A stretch of DNA of 64,000 nt, from NCBI RefSeq assembly GCF_030704305.1, contig NZ_CP131935.1:3658001-3722000 (forward strand), given 5' to 3'. Below, one piece after another: positions 37,171 to 46,823 of this stretch. The DNA is from Massilia sp. R2A-15 (GTDB lineage Bacteria; Pseudomonadota; Gammaproteobacteria; Burkholderiales; Burkholderiaceae_D). The translations under genes were made by a program, and so were the position numbers. The notes under the pieces were generated by a model. The model saw only the letters and a program-made list of their open reading frames with translations. It made no database searches and was not told where the DNA came from. The number at the start of each line of letters is the position of its first letter. The stretch's first letter is position 1.

Positions 37171-39492
37171 TTAGGCGGCGACGCGGAAGCGCGATACCGA
37201 GTTTTTCAGTTCCTGCGCCAGCGTCGAGAGCTGGCGAATCGATTCGGCGGTCTGCATCGTGCCGTCTTGGGTATGCTCGGTGACCGACAGGATATGCTGG
37301 ATGTTGTGCGCCACGCCGTTGGCCGACGTCGCCTGCAGGCCGGTGGCGAACGAGATGCCCTGGATCAGCTCCGCGAGGCGGTTCGACACGCCCGAGATGT
37401 CGTTCAGCGCGGCGCCGGCGGCGTCCGACAGGCGCGCTCCCTCGACCACGCCCTGGGTCGATTTTTCCATTGCGGCCACGGCGTCGTGGGTGTCGGTCTG
37501 AATGGTGCGCACCAGTGCGCCGATCTGCTTGGCCGCTTCGGCCGAGCGTTCCGCCAGCCGCTGCACCTCTTCGGCCACGACGGAGAAGCCGCGTCCCGCC
37601 TCGCCGGCCGACGCGGCCTGGATCGCCGCGTTCAGCGCCAGCACGTTGGTCTGCTCGGTAATGTCGGAAATGAGCTCGGTGATCTCGCCGATCTCCTGCG
37701 ACGATTCGCCCAGCCGCTTGATGCGCTTGGAGGTTTCCTGGATCTGCTCGCGAATCTCGTGCATGCCCTTGATGGCGTTTTCCACCGCGGTCGAACCCTG
37801 GTGCGCCGCCGCCACCGACTGGCGCGCCACTTCGGCCGACTCGTTGGCCGACTTCGACACGTCGGTAATTTCGCTCGCCATCTTGAGAACGGTGGCCGAC
37901 GCGTCCTGGATCTCGCGCGACTGCTGCTGCGTTGCCGACAGCAGCTCGGTCGAGATGTTCTGTGCGTGGGTCGACTGCGACGTCACCTGCTCGGCCGTGT
38001 TGGTCACGCGCTCGACCAGCCCGCGCAATTCTTCCACGGTGTAGTTGACCGAGTCGGCGATCGCGCCGGTGATGTCCTCGGACACGGTGGCGTGCACGGT
38101 GAGGTCGCCGTCCGCCACTTCCTGCAGTTCGTTCATCAGGCGCAAAATCGCGGCCTGGTTCTGGTCGTTGGTGGCCTTGGCTTCTTCTTCCTTCGCTTGC
38201 GACAGGAGGCGCAGCGCTTCGGCTTCGGCGCGGCGGCTGTCGGCGCCGCGGGTGCGGTTGCGCGAATCCTGCAGCATCACGCGGCTGATACTGCCGGCCA
38301 CGGCGAGCGTGAAGATCGACGAGATCACCATCAGCCAGAACCACGAGTCGGTCGAGTCCTGGTTGTTGCGGTAGGTGGACTGCACGTCCGACAGCAGCTT
38401 GCGGATGCCTTCGTTCTCGAAAAAGATCGACTGCTCGGCGCCCTTCGCCGCGGTGAAGCGCGGCAGGTTGTCAAGGATCGAGGACACCAGCTTCTGGTAG
38501 ACGTCGAACCTGGCCTTGATCTGCACCAGCTTGTCGCGCATTTCGGGATCGCGCACCGCGCCCAGGCCCAGTGCATCGCTGCCGTTCAGGAAGCCATCGA
38601 TGGTGGAGCGCACGATGCCGGTGTCGCGGCCCAGCTGGAACGCGGTGTCGGCACGGATGCCGCCGGAGGTGAGGAATTCGCTGGCGCTACGCGACAGGCG
38701 CTGAGTCAGCATCATCATGCGGCCGATCGCGGCCAGTTCGCGCGGGCTGCCGCCGCGCGCCGTTTTCTGCGTCAGCAGTTCGTCGGTCATCCCGAGCAGC
38801 TGCGGCGACAGGTCATCGAGCTGCTTCAGGGTGGCCTTGAAGCCGGTCAGCTCGGTCTTCATTTTCAGGATGGTGCCGGCGGCGTTGTCGGAGGCTACCC
38901 ATTTGGCGCGCGCGGCCGCCAGGGTCCTGGCCATGCCGATCGACGGCGACGGGATGCGGTGGCCGGCGAATTCGCCGCCGTGCGCCAGCAGGTTCAGGTC
39001 GCGGGTCAGCTCGATGCGGCTTTCGTCGAGCTGGGTGAACGCTTCCGGGCTGCCCTGAATGGCGTTCGGCGCCGCCTTACCGACCCGCTGCGAGTGCATC
39101 AGCGCATCGGAAGCGATCTGGGTCTGGGCCGAGGCGATCACGTTGGAGGCGGAGTTCTGCCACAGCGCCACGATGGTGAGCAGGATGCCGATGACGAAGG
39201 TGACCAGCAGGATGCGCAGCTGGCGCGCCAGCGACAGGTGGCCGATGAAGGGCAGCTGCAGTTCCTGCGCTTCTTCCGCTGGCGTGGCGGCCGCGCGCTT
39301 GCGGCGCATGATGCCGCCCAGGCTCAGGGGGCTGGCCGCTTCGTCGCCCGGCGCCTCGGCGCTGTCGGGCACCGCCTCGAGGCGGGGCGCCGGCTTGGCG
39401 CCGTACTGGGTATCGGGCGAAGTCAGCGCGACCTCGTGTTCCGGCTTGGCCTTTGGCGAAAAACCCATTGACAGTTTCGAGGCGAATCCCAT
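37171..39492 (-). CDS. pilJ: Methyl-accepting chemotaxis protein PilJ
   Basis: The 773-residue receptor is the sensor of the Pil-Chp system. A cytoplasmic N-terminal extension of about 90 residues precedes the first membrane helix ([18 protein letters not shown], about 93-110). A periplasmic PilJ-type domain duplicates a four-helix motif, and a second helix ([19 protein letters not shown], about 384-404) leads to the HAMP and signalling coiled coil with [19 protein letters not shown]. It partners PilI and ChpA. The gene is 12 bases upstream of chpA in the transcript. Confidence 0.95.
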   Translation of the reverse strand: MGFASKLSMGFSPKAKPEHEVALTSPDTQYGAKPAPRLEAVPDSAEAPGDEAASPLSLGGIMRRKRAAATPAEEAQELQLPFIGHLSLARQLRILLVTFVIGILLTIVALWQNSASNVIASAQTQIASDALMHSQRVGKAAPNAIQGSPEAFTQLDESRIELTRDLNLLAHGGEFAGHRIPSPSIGMARTLAAARAKWVASDNAAGTILKMKTELTGFKATLKQLDDLSPQLLGMTDELLTQKTARGGSPRELAAIGRMMMLTQRLSRSASEFLTSGGIRADTAFQLGRDTGIVRSTIDGFLNGSDALGLGAVRDPEMRDKLVQIKARFDVYQKLVSSILDNLPRFTAAKGAEQSIFFENEGIRKLLSDVQSTYRNNQDSTDSWFWLMVISSIFTLAVAGSISRVMLQDSRNRTRGADSRRAEAEALRLLSQAKEEEAKATNDQNQAAILRLMNELQEVADGDLTVHATVSEDITGAIADSVNYTVEELRGLVERVTNTAEQVTSQSTHAQNISTELLSATQQQSREIQDASATVLKMASEITDVSKSANESAEVARQSVAAAHQGSTAVENAIKGMHEIREQIQETSKRIKRLGESSQEIGEITELISDITEQTNVLALNAAIQAASAGEAGRGFSVVAEEVQRLAERSAEAAKQIGALVRTIQTDTHDAVAAMEKSTQGVVEGARLSDAAGAALNDISGVSNRLAELIQGISFATGLQATSANGVAHNIQHILSVTEHTQDGTMQTAESIRQLSTLAQELKNSVSRFRVAA

Positions 39493-39540
39493 TGCAGCTC
39501 CAGTCCCTATGAAGGTAAGACCATTTTTTCGATGATTGGT

Positions 39541-40074
39541 TTACAGGCCGACGTGCAAAAAACGCTCGTCGGCGACCAGCGCCGCCAGGTCCAGCGCGGT
39601 CCATTCGTTGCCGTCGGCGTCGCGCAGGCGCCCGTCCGACGCTTGCATGCCGCCCGCGTGGCGCAGGCCGTACACGCGCGACACCAGCAGGCCGCAGTTG
39701 AATCCCAGCGCGCCGGCGAAAGTGACGATGCGGCTGTCGGCGCCCGTTGCGGTGTCGCCCAGGCCCAGGTAGCGGGCCAGGTCGATCGCGCCGACCAGGT
39801 TGCCGCGGATGTTGGCCAGGCCCAGGTACCACGGCTGCGTCAGCGGCACCGCGGTCAGCGGCGGCACCGGCACGATCTCGCCGGCCTGGGTCAGGTCGAG
39901 CAGGTAGCGGGCGGCGCCGATCTGCACGCCGAGCTGGTTGACGGCGGCGCCGGTATTGGCGCGCGCTGCCTGCATGCGTTCGAGCAGCTGCACCTGGTAC
40001 TGGCGCAGCCGGGTGCGGCGTTCGGCAGCGCCGGCCCTGGCCGGGGCGTGCACGTCGGCGTCGCTGTGGCTCAT
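39541..40074 (-). CDS. pilI: CheW-like adaptor PilI
   Basis: The 177-residue protein has a CheW fold after a basic N-terminal helix (ERRTRLRQYQVQLLERMQ). NTGAAVNQLGVQIGAARYLLDLTQAGEIVPVPPLTAVPLTQPWYLGLANIRGNLVGAIDLARYLG is the CheW core. It links PilJ to the kinase ChpA. It lies one base after pilH and 48 bases ahead of pilJ on the transcript. Confidence 0.95.
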   Translation of the reverse strand: MSHSDADVHAPARAGAAERRTRLRQYQVQLLERMQAARANTGAAVNQLGVQIGAARYLLDLTQAGEIVPVPPLTAVPLTQPWYLGLANIRGNLVGAIDLARYLGLGDTATGADSRIVTFAGALGFNCGLLVSRVYGLRHAGGMQASDGRLRDADGNEWTALDLAALVADERFLHVGL

Positions 40075-40075
40075 G

Positions 40076-40450
40076 TCAGACTGCCGCGGCCAGCGCGGCG
40101 ATCTTGTCGAGCAGCGCCTGCGGATCGACCGGCTTGACCAGGTAGCCGCGCGCGCCCTGGCGCAGGCCCCAGATGCGGTCGGTTTCCTGGTTCTTGCTGC
40201 TGCAGATGATGATCGGGACGTTGGCCAGGTCGGGGTCGCGGGCGATCGAGCGGGTCACCTGGAAGCCGTTCGCGCCGGGCATGACGACGTCCATCAGGAT
40301 CAGTTCGGGCTTCTGGGCCTTGATGCGGGCCAGCGCTTCTTCGCCGTTTTCGGCAGTGGTGACGTTAAAGCCGTTCTTGACCAGGATATCGGTCAGGTAA
40401 TAGCGCTCGGTCGGGGAGTCGTCGACGATAAGGATGTTTTGAATGGCCAC
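40076..40450 (-). CDS. pilH: Twitching-motility response regulator PilH
   Basis: The 124-residue single-domain receiver has the Asp-Asp pair at 10-11 (LIVDDSPTERY), the phosphoacceptor Asp 54 (LILMDVVMPG), a conserved Ser (IICSSKNQ) and a KPVDP loop near 105. PilH is phosphorylated by ChpA and influences pilus retraction or acts as a phosphate sink. It is 23 bases downstream of pilG. Confidence 0.95.
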   Translation of the reverse strand: MAIQNILIVDDSPTERYYLTDILVKNGFNVTTAENGEEALARIKAQKPELILMDVVMPGANGFQVTRSIARDPDLANVPIIICSSKNQETDRIWGLRQGARGYLVKPVDPQALLDKIAALAAAV

Positions 40451-40473
40451 GAGGCGCTCCTGCGGATAGGTAA

Positions 40474-40869
40474 TCAGGTCAGGCCGGCGGTATGTTCGCG
40501 CACGGCCGCCAGCAAGCTGTCTTTGCTGAATGGTTTGGTAAGGTAGGCCGAGGAACCGACCATGGCGCCGCGCGCGCGGTCGAACAGGCCGTCCTTGGAC
40601 GAGAGCATGAGCACCGGCGTGGCATGGAAGCGGGCGCTCTTCTTAATGAGTGCGCAAGTCTGGTAGCCGTCGAGGCGCGGCATGAGGATGTCGCAAAATA
40701 CCAACGCCGGGTGGTGGTCGTTGATCTTGGCGAGGGCGTCGAAGCCGTCGTCGGCCAGCACGACCTGGTAGCCGGCCTGGGTCAGGAAGATCTCGGCGGA
40801 GCGGCGGATCGTGCTGCTGTCGTCGATCACCATGATCTTCAAACCGGTGGGTTGCTGCGAGTTCGTCAT
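40474..40869 (-). CDS. pilG: Twitching-motility response regulator PilG
   Basis: The 131-residue receiver has Asp pair 16-17 (VIDDSSTIRRS), phosphoacceptor Asp 60 (LVFCDILMPRLDG) and a KPF loop. PilG is the first gene of the pilGHIJ-chpA operon and, by family knowledge, signals towards pilus extension and the adenylate cyclase CyaB. The promoter should lie in 40870-40975, between it and the rubredoxin gene on the same strand. Confidence 0.95.
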   Translation of the reverse strand: MTNSQQPTGLKIMVIDDSSTIRRSAEIFLTQAGYQVVLADDGFDALAKINDHHPALVFCDILMPRLDGYQTCALIKKSARFHATPVLMLSSKDGLFDRARGAMVGSSAYLTKPFSKDSLLAAVREHTAGLT

Positions 40870-40975
40870 AGTCAGTTCACTTCAGCATGAAAGAGCACGA
40901 TACCATACGGCAAGTCTTTTGTGCGTTAAATGTTGCAGTGAATCAACTACGACGTCAACTCTTATTTCTGTTCCG

Positions 40976-41170
40976 TTAGATCACGGTCATCTCGAAGTCG
41001 TCCTTGCGGGCGCCGCACTCCGGGCACGTCCAGTTCATCGGCACGTCGGCCCAGCGGGTGCCGGGTGCGATGCCTTCGTCCGGCAAGCCGGCCGCTTCGT
41101 CGTACACCCATCCGCAGATCAGGCACATCCAGGTTTGAAACGGCGCCTGCGTTGTTTCATTGCTACTCAC
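40976..41170 (-). CDS. Rubredoxin
   Basis: The 64-residue protein has the two CxxC pairs of rubredoxin (MCLICGWVYDEAAGLPDEGIAPGTRW and WTCPECGARKDDFE) that bind one iron atom for electron transfer. Translation starts at GTG (41170), with GGAAGGA upstream; no suitable ATG exists. Its partner oxidoreductase is not adjacent. Its start is 57 bases from the divergent thiD-like gene. Confidence 0.96.
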   Translation of the reverse strand: MSSNETTQAPFQTWMCLICGWVYDEAAGLPDEGIAPGTRWADVPMNWTCPECGARKDDFEMTVI

Positions 41171-41226
41171 GTTGTGAATCCTTCCATCTAGTAAAATGCC
41201 GAATCAGGTATCTTAATCCACCGGCC

Positions 41227-42057
41227 GTGCAAAACCAAACAACTCCCCTCATATTGACGTTCGGCGTTTCCGACCCGGTCGGCGCCACCGGCATCCAGGC
41301 CGACCTGGCCACTTTTGCCGCGCTCGGCTGCCACGGGCTGTCGGTATTGACCGGCATGCTGATCGGCGACACCGCGCGGATCGAGGACAGCGACGAGATC
41401 GACGCCGACTGGGTGGTCGACCAGGCGCGCGTGCTGCTCGAAGACATGCCGGTGGCCGCAATCAAGGTCGGCGCCCTGCTGTCGGTCGAGCAGGCTTCGG
41501 CGATCGCCGAAATCGTCTCCGACTATCCGGACGTGCCGCTGGTGCTCGATCCCTTCCTGTCCAGCCTTCCCGATTCCGGCCTGGCCGACGACGACATGCT
41601 GATGGCGATCCGCCAGATCCTGGCGCCGCAGGCGCGCGTCATGCTCGCCTCGCAGGTGGAGATTGCGCGCATGGCCGAGACCTGGCGCGAAGGCGGCTCT
41701 GGCGACATGCTGGCCGCCGACGTGGCCGAACTGACCGGCATCGGCTGCGAAATGGTGCTCGTCACCGGCACCGGCGCCTCCGGCAAGGGCGAGGACGCGA
41801 CCATCTCGAACACGCTGTTCGACGAGACCGGCGCCATCGACAGCGCCAGCTGGCCGCACCTGGCCGGCCCGTTCCTGGGCGCCGGCAGCACCATGTCGGC
41901 CGCGCTGGCGGCCTACCTGGCGCGCGGGCTCGAGCCGCAGGCGGCGGCGCGCGCGGCGCAGGAATTCACCCACGGCGCGCTGGCCGGCGCGCAGCGCTTC
42001 GGCATGGGCAAGCTGGTGCCGAACAAATTTTTCCGGGCCGCGCCTGGCGCCGCCTGA
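41227..42057 (+). CDS. thiD: Hydroxymethylpyrimidine/phosphomethylpyrimidine kinase-like protein (ThiD family)
   Basis: The 276-residue ribokinase-fold protein aligns with ThiD, which phosphorylates HMP in thiamine synthesis (e.g. [31 protein letters not shown]). Two sites deviate: the substrate loop reads SDPVGATG rather than SDPSGGAG, and the anion-hole motif reads GAGST where most ThiD proteins have GTGCT, so the usual Cys is Ser. Activity is therefore less certain. A GTG at 41227 is the best start found, although a ribosome binding site is weak. Confidence 0.8.
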   Translation: MQNQTTPLILTFGVSDPVGATGIQADLATFAALGCHGLSVLTGMLIGDTARIEDSDEIDADWVVDQARVLLEDMPVAAIKVGALLSVEQASAIAEIVSDYPDVPLVLDPFLSSLPDSGLADDDMLMAIRQILAPQARVMLASQVEIARMAETWREGGSGDMLAADVAELTGIGCEMVLVTGTGASGKGEDATISNTLFDETGAIDSASWPHLAGPFLGAGSTMSAALAAYLARGLEPQAAARAAQEFTHGALAGAQRFGMGKLVPNKFFRAAPGAA

Positions 42058-42083
42058 CCCATTCCTTCACGCTTTCTCCCATC

Positions 42084-43379
42084 ATGACAACTGACTCCAC
42101 CTCCCAAAACGACATCCTGTTCGCGCGCGCCCAGCTCACCACCCCGGGCGGCGTCAACTCGCCGGTGCGCGCCTTCCGCTCGGTCGGCGGCACGCCGCGC
42201 TTCATCACGCGCGCCGAAGGCCCGTACTTCTGGGACGCCGACGGCAAGCGCTACATCGACTACATCGGCTCGTGGGGCCCGGCCATCGTCGGCCACGCCC
42301 ACCCGCAAGTGGTGAAAGCGGTGCAGGACGCGGCCGCGCGCGGCCTGTCGTTCGGCGCGCCGACCCAGGGCGAAATCGAGATGGCCGAGGAAATCTGCAA
42401 GCTGGTGCCGTCGATCGAGCAGGTGCGGCTGGTGTCGTCCGGCACCGAGGCGACCATGAGCGCGCTGCGCCTGGCGCGCGGCGCCACGGGACGCGACAAG
42501 ATCGTCAAGTTCGAAGGCTGCTACCACGGCCACGCCGACTCGCTGCTGGTGAAGGCGGGCAGCGGCCTGCTCACCTTCGGCAACCCGACGTCGGCCGGCG
42601 TGCCGGAGGACTTCGTCAAGCACACCCTGGTGCTGGACTATAACAACGTGGCGCAGCTGGAAGACGCGTTCGAGTCGATGGGCGACACCATCGCCTGCGT
42701 GATCGTTGAGCCGGTGGCCGGCAACATGAACCTGATCCGCGCCACGCCGGAATTCCTCGGCGCGATGCGCACGCTGTGCACCAAGCACGGCGCGATCCTG
42801 ATTTTCGACGAAGTGATGTGCGGCTTCCGCGTCGGCCTGGGCGGCGCCCAGGAACTGTACGGCATCACGCCGGACCTGACCGCGCTGGGCAAGGTGATCG
42901 GCGGCGGCATGCCGGTGGCGGCGTTCGGCGGCAGCGCGCAGCTGATGCACAACATGGCGCCGATCGGCGCGGTGTACCAGGCCGGCACCCTGTCGGGCAA
43001 CCCGGTGGCGGTGGCGGCCGGCATGGCCACGCTGGCGCTGGTGCAGGAACCTGGCTTCTACGAGAAGCTCGGCGCGCAGGCAAACAAGCTGGTCGAGGGC
43101 CTCACCGCCGCGGCCAGGGAAGCGGGCGTGACCTTCTGCGCCGATTCGGTGGGTGGCATGTTCGGCATGTACTTCTCGGCTGCGGTGCCGACCAGCTACA
43201 GCGAGATGATGGCGGGCGATAAGACGCGCTTCAACGCCTTCTTCCACGGCATGCTGGACGAAGGCGTGTACTTCGCGCCGGCCGCGTTCGAGGCGGGCTT
43301 CGTCTCGGCCCAGCATGACGACGCGGTCATCGAGGCGTCCGTCGCGGCGGCGCGCAAGGTGTTCGCCAAAATCGCCTGA
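42084..43379 (+). CDS. hemL: Glutamate-1-semialdehyde 2,1-aminomutase
   Basis: The 431-residue PLP enzyme converts glutamate-1-semialdehyde to 5-aminolevulinate in the C5 heme pathway. Landmarks are [60 protein letters not shown] and the PLP-binding Lys in [16 protein letters not shown]. It follows the thiD-like gene by 26 bases and is probably co-transcribed with it. A hairpin (43404-43425) follows the stop. Confidence 0.97.
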   Translation: MTTDSTSQNDILFARAQLTTPGGVNSPVRAFRSVGGTPRFITRAEGPYFWDADGKRYIDYIGSWGPAIVGHAHPQVVKAVQDAAARGLSFGAPTQGEIEMAEEICKLVPSIEQVRLVSSGTEATMSALRLARGATGRDKIVKFEGCYHGHADSLLVKAGSGLLTFGNPTSAGVPEDFVKHTLVLDYNNVAQLEDAFESMGDTIACVIVEPVAGNMNLIRATPEFLGAMRTLCTKHGAILIFDEVMCGFRVGLGGAQELYGITPDLTALGKVIGGGMPVAAFGGSAQLMHNMAPIGAVYQAGTLSGNPVAVAAGMATLALVQEPGFYEKLGAQANKLVEGLTAAAREAGVTFCADSVGGMFGMYFSAAVPTSYSEMMAGDKTRFNAFFHGMLDEGVYFAPAAFEAGFVSAQHDDAVIEASVAAARKVFAKIA

Positions 43380-43403
43380 GGCGAAACTTAAACTGTAACG
43401 TTG

Positions 43404-43425
43404 CAGCCACCTTTGCCGGTGGCTG
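43404..43425 (+). terminator. Hairpin downstream of hemL
   Basis: CAGCCACC and GGTGGCTG form perfect 8-bp arms around a 6-base loop, 24 bases after the hemL stop. The following bases are not a clear U-run, so it is a candidate terminator or stabilising stem. Confidence 0.55.
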
Positions 43426-43534
43426 ACGTGATACACTCCGCCCCGAAATGAACATTCCCATACAAATTTTGATGCAGCCGGCGCGCTAACCACCCTTCCC
43501 CGGGATGGCCGCGCCGCATGCGCGCGAGCCATTC

Positions 43535-44806
43535 ATGCACTTCATCCGCCGACTCAAAGACAACGCCACCCTCAAAGCCCTCGGCCCCGGCCTCATCACG
43601 GGAGCGGCCGACGACGACCCGTCCGGCATCGCAACCTATTCGCAGGCCGGCGCCCAATTCGGTTTCAACACCCTGTGGACCCTGGTCCTCACCTATCCGT
43701 TCATGGTCGGCATCCAGCTGGTGTCGGCCCGCATCGGCCGCGTCACCGGGCGCGGGCTGGCAGCCAATATCCGGCGCGCGTATTCGCCGTGGCTGCTGTA
43801 CGCGATCGTAATCCTGCTGCTGGTGGCGAACGTGATCAACATCGCCGCGGACATCGCCGCGATGGGCGAGGCGGCGCGGCTGGTCACCGGCATCGGCTCG
43901 GCCCATATGTATTCGCTCGGCTTCGGCATCCTGTGCCTGTCGCTGCAGGTGTGGCTGCCATACAGCACCTACGTGCGTTACCTGAAGTGGCTGACGCTCG
44001 GACTGCTGGCCTACGTCGGCATCGTGTTCGCGGTGAAGCTGCCGTGGCTCGACGTGCTGCACAAGACCGTCTGGCCCGACTTCACCTTTACCAGGGATTC
44101 GGTGGCGCTGATCGTGGCCATCTTCGGCACCACGATTTCGCCCTACCTGTTCTTCTGGCAGGCCTCGCAGGAAGTCGAGGAGATCCGCGCCGACGAGAAC
44201 GCGCAGTCGCTACGGCGCCAGCCGAAGGACGCGCCGATCCAGCTGGGTCGCATCAAGGTCGACACCTTCGTGGGCATGGGATTTTCCAACCTGGTCGCCT
44301 ACTTCATCATCCTCACCACCGCGGTCACGCTGGGCGCACACGGAATCACCACGATCCAGACGTCGGCGCAGGCGGCCGAAGCGCTGCGGCCGGTGGCCGG
44401 CGAGTTCGCGTTCTTCATGTTCGCGCTGGGGATCATCGGCACCGGCATGCTGGCAGTGCCGGTGCTGGCCGGGTCGGCCGCCTACGCGGTGACCGAGAGC
44501 TTCCGCTGGGCCAATGGGCTGGACCTGAAGGCCGTCGAAGCGCAGGAGTTCTACGGCATCATCGCGCTGGCGACGATCGGCGGCATGCTGCTCAATTTCG
44601 CGCCGATCGACCCGATCAAGGCGCTGGTGCTGTCGGCCCAGATCAACGGCGTCATCGCGGTGCCGATCATGGCGGTGATGATGATGCTGGCCCATAACAA
44701 GAAGCTGATGGGCAAGTTCACGCTGTCGCGGCGCCACACCATCATCGGCTGGCTGGGGGTGGCCGTGATGCTGGTGGCTGTCGTGGCGATGTTCGCGACC
44801 ATGTAA
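43535..44806 (+). CDS. Divergent Nramp family metal-ion transporter
   Basis: The roughly 423-residue inner-membrane protein has 11 or so hydrophobic helices and the Nramp helix 1 region GADDDPSGIATYSQAG. Canonical Nramp proteins have DPGN in helix 1 and MPH in helix 6, which select Mn2+ and Fe2+. Here helix 1 has DPSG and helix 6 reads TTISPYLFFWQASQE, so the metal-binding Met and His are absent. It may transport another ion such as Mg2+, or serve a different function. The start is uncertain; an upstream ATG at 43505 is possible and neither has a good ribosome binding site. Confidence 0.8.
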   Translation: MHFIRRLKDNATLKALGPGLITGAADDDPSGIATYSQAGAQFGFNTLWTLVLTYPFMVGIQLVSARIGRVTGRGLAANIRRAYSPWLLYAIVILLLVANVINIAADIAAMGEAARLVTGIGSAHMYSLGFGILCLSLQVWLPYSTYVRYLKWLTLGLLAYVGIVFAVKLPWLDVLHKTVWPDFTFTRDSVALIVAIFGTTISPYLFFWQASQEVEEIRADENAQSLRRQPKDAPIQLGRIKVDTFVGMGFSNLVAYFIILTTAVTLGAHGITTIQTSAQAAEALRPVAGEFAFFMFALGIIGTGMLAVPVLAGSAAYAVTESFRWANGLDLKAVEAQEFYGIIALATIGGMLLNFAPIDPIKALVLSAQINGVIAVPIMAVMMMLAHNKKLMGKFTLSRRHTIIGWLGVAVMLVAVVAMFATM

Positions 44807-44810
44807 ACCA

Positions 44811-44840
44811 GGGTCTGACCCCGCGGGACTAGGCGTCCCC
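44811..44840. repeat. Degenerate family A repeat
   Basis: GGGTCTGACCCCGCGGGACTA, with trailing GGCGTCCCC, resembles a scrambled family A hairpin. It begins four bases after the stop of the Nramp gene, as other family A copies do after their genes. Confidence 0.5.
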
Positions 44841-44912
44841 GTCATACCCAAAACCGCCCACGGCTTTTCGGCAGGAGTATCATTGTGATAACTCCCCTGC
44901 CTCGAGCCCTTG

Positions 44913-45404
44913 ATGACTACCGCGCCCCTGTTCGATTGCGATCACGCTGCGTTCATGCAAAGCGGGATCTCGCTGCATGCCGCGTCCTGTGGTGAAGACA
45001 AGTTGCCCAGCGCCGCGCGCGCTCTCGGCTGCCGCATCTCGGACGACCGGCTCAACGTGCGCGTGCTGGTATCGAAGACGCAGGCCGCGCAATTGCTTGC
45101 CGACGTGGGCCGCAGCGGCGCACTGGCCGTGGTCTTCAGCAGGCCATCGACGCACCGCACGCTGCAGTTGAAAGGCCGCGATGCCGTTTGCGTCGCGGCC
45201 GACGCCGACGACCTGCGGGTGGCGGCGCGCTACCGCGAAGCCTTCGTCGCCGAAACCTCGGCGCTCGGCCATCCGGCACACCTGATCGACACCATCTTCG
45301 ACATCCCGCAAGACGACATCGTCGTGCTCAGCTTCACGCCCGACGCAGCATTTTCGCAGACGCCCGGGCCGCAAGCCGGGCAAACATTGCAGGCGCAGTC
45401 ATGA
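44913..45404 (+). CDS. Pyridoxamine-5'-phosphate-oxidase-like flavin-binding split barrel protein
   Basis: The 163-residue protein resembles the FMN-binding split-barrel family: FMQSGISLHAASCGEDKLPSAARALGCRI and LAVVFSRPSTHRTLQLKGR are recognisable. It probably binds FMN, F420 or heme; substrate unknown. A TTG immediately upstream (44910) is another possible start. Its stop shares bases with the ATG of the next gene (ATGA), so translational coupling and joint function with the barrel-GAF protein are likely. Confidence 0.7.
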   Translation: MTTAPLFDCDHAAFMQSGISLHAASCGEDKLPSAARALGCRISDDRLNVRVLVSKTQAAQLLADVGRSGALAVVFSRPSTHRTLQLKGRDAVCVAADADDLRVAARYREAFVAETSALGHPAHLIDTIFDIPQDDIVVLSFTPDAAFSQTPGPQAGQTLQAQS

Positions 45405-46726
45405 CGCTCAAGATCGATGCGATCCGCGCCTGCTTCGAGGGCGTCATCCCGGGCACGATGGCGACCGCGGATCTCGATGGCACGCCCAACATCTCCTACC
45501 TGAGCCAGGTCCAGTACGTCGACAGCGAGCATGTCGCGCTGACTTACCAGTTCTTCAACAAGACGCGCCAGAACCTGCTCGTCAATCCTCATGCGCTGCT
45601 GACCGTGATCGATCCGTTCACGGCGGCGCAATACCGGCTGCGGCTGCAATTCCTGCGCACCGAAACCAGCGGCCCGCTGTTCGAGAGCATGAAGGCAAAG
45701 CTGGCCGGCATCGCATCGCACGTCGGCATGAGCCACGTGTTCCAGCTGCGCGGCGCCGACGTGTTCCGCGTGAACGCGCTCGAACAGGTGCCAGGCCGCA
45801 CGCTGCCGGCGCCGCCGCCGCGCCGCAATCTGCTGTCGGCGCTACGCAGCGCATCGGACCGGATCCGCCCGGCCGGCGACCTGGGGCAGCTGCTGGGCGC
45901 CGCGCTGGATTGCCTCGCCACCGAATTCGACATCGGCCACGCGATGGCGCTGCTCTATGACGACGCCGGCCAACGCCTGTACACGCTGGCCAGCCGCGGC
46001 TACGCCGATTCCGGGGTCGGCTCCGAGATCGCGCTGGGCGACGGCGTGATCGGCGTGGCCGCGCGCGAGCGCACCCCGATCCGCATCAGCCACATGACTT
46101 CGGAATATGCGTACGGGCGGGCGATCCGCGACAGCGCTGCCGGCGGGCCGGGCGCGCTGGAGCTTGCGATTCCGCTGCCGGGACTGGCCGAGTCGCGCAG
46201 CCAGATGGCCGTGCCGATGATCGCCGGCGCGCGGCTGGTCGGGGTGCTGTATGTCGAGAGTCCGCACGACCTGCGCTTCTCGTATGACGATGAAGACGCG
46301 CTAGTGGCGCTGGCGGCGCAACTGGCGTTGGCGATCCGGCTGGTGCAGGCCGACGCAGTCGAGGATGCGCCGGCCGCCGACAGCGCACCCGCGCAGCCTG
46401 CCGGCGAACCGGTCGCGGTGCGCCATTATCCCGAAAACGACAGCGTGTTCCTCGACGACGACTATCTGATCAAGGGCGTGGCCGGGTCGATCTTCTCGGT
46501 GCTGGTGCATGATTGCGTGGAGAAGGGACGCACCGAGTTTTCCAATCGTGAGCTGCGGCTCGATCCGCGCATCCGGCTGCCGGACATCAGCGACAACCTC
46601 GATGCACGGCTGCTGCTCCTGAGCCGGCGGCTGGCCGACCGGTCGGCCTGCGTGCGCATCGAAAAGACCGGGCGCGGGCGCTTCAAGCTGTGTCTCGCCC
46701 GGCCGCTGCGGCTGGCCGATCCCTAA
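45401..46726 (+). CDS. Flavin-split-barrel / GAF domain protein
   Basis: The 441-residue protein has an N-terminal split-barrel domain (residues 1-130: GVIPGTMATADLDGTPNISYLSQVQYVD), then a GAF sensor domain (about 160-330) with LYTLASRGYADSGVGSEIALGDGVIGVAARERTPIRI and SQMAVPMIAGARLVGVLYVES, and a C-terminal domain (about 370-441) that may be a winged helix. This domain order suggests a sensor protein. It overlaps the upstream split-barrel gene by four bases. No function could be named. Confidence 0.72.
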   Translation: MTLKIDAIRACFEGVIPGTMATADLDGTPNISYLSQVQYVDSEHVALTYQFFNKTRQNLLVNPHALLTVIDPFTAAQYRLRLQFLRTETSGPLFESMKAKLAGIASHVGMSHVFQLRGADVFRVNALEQVPGRTLPAPPPRRNLLSALRSASDRIRPAGDLGQLLGAALDCLATEFDIGHAMALLYDDAGQRLYTLASRGYADSGVGSEIALGDGVIGVAARERTPIRISHMTSEYAYGRAIRDSAAGGPGALELAIPLPGLAESRSQMAVPMIAGARLVGVLYVESPHDLRFSYDDEDALVALAAQLALAIRLVQADAVEDAPAADSAPAQPAGEPVAVRHYPENDSVFLDDDYLIKGVAGSIFSVLVHDCVEKGRTEFSNRELRLDPRIRLPDISDNLDARLLLLSRRLADRSACVRIEKTGRGRFKLCLARPLRLADP

Positions 46727-46730
46727 GTCT

Positions 46731-46811
46731 GTCGTACCTGCGAAGGCAGGTACCTATACTGAATACGCATTACAGGTTCTGCTCGCTCAGCATGGGTACC
46801 TGCCTCCGCAG
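46731..46811. repeat. Family B REP-like element, interrupted by the IS110 element
   Basis: The left arm GTCGTACCTGCGAAGGCAGG starts five bases after the barrel-GAF stop. The right arm GGGTACCTGCCTCCGC-AG breaks off at 46811, and its remaining bases GTACGAC appear at 48021-48027, on the far side of the IS element. Joining the two restores an exact inverse of the left arm. Confidence 0.9.
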
Positions 46812-46823
46812 ATACTGTGGTCC

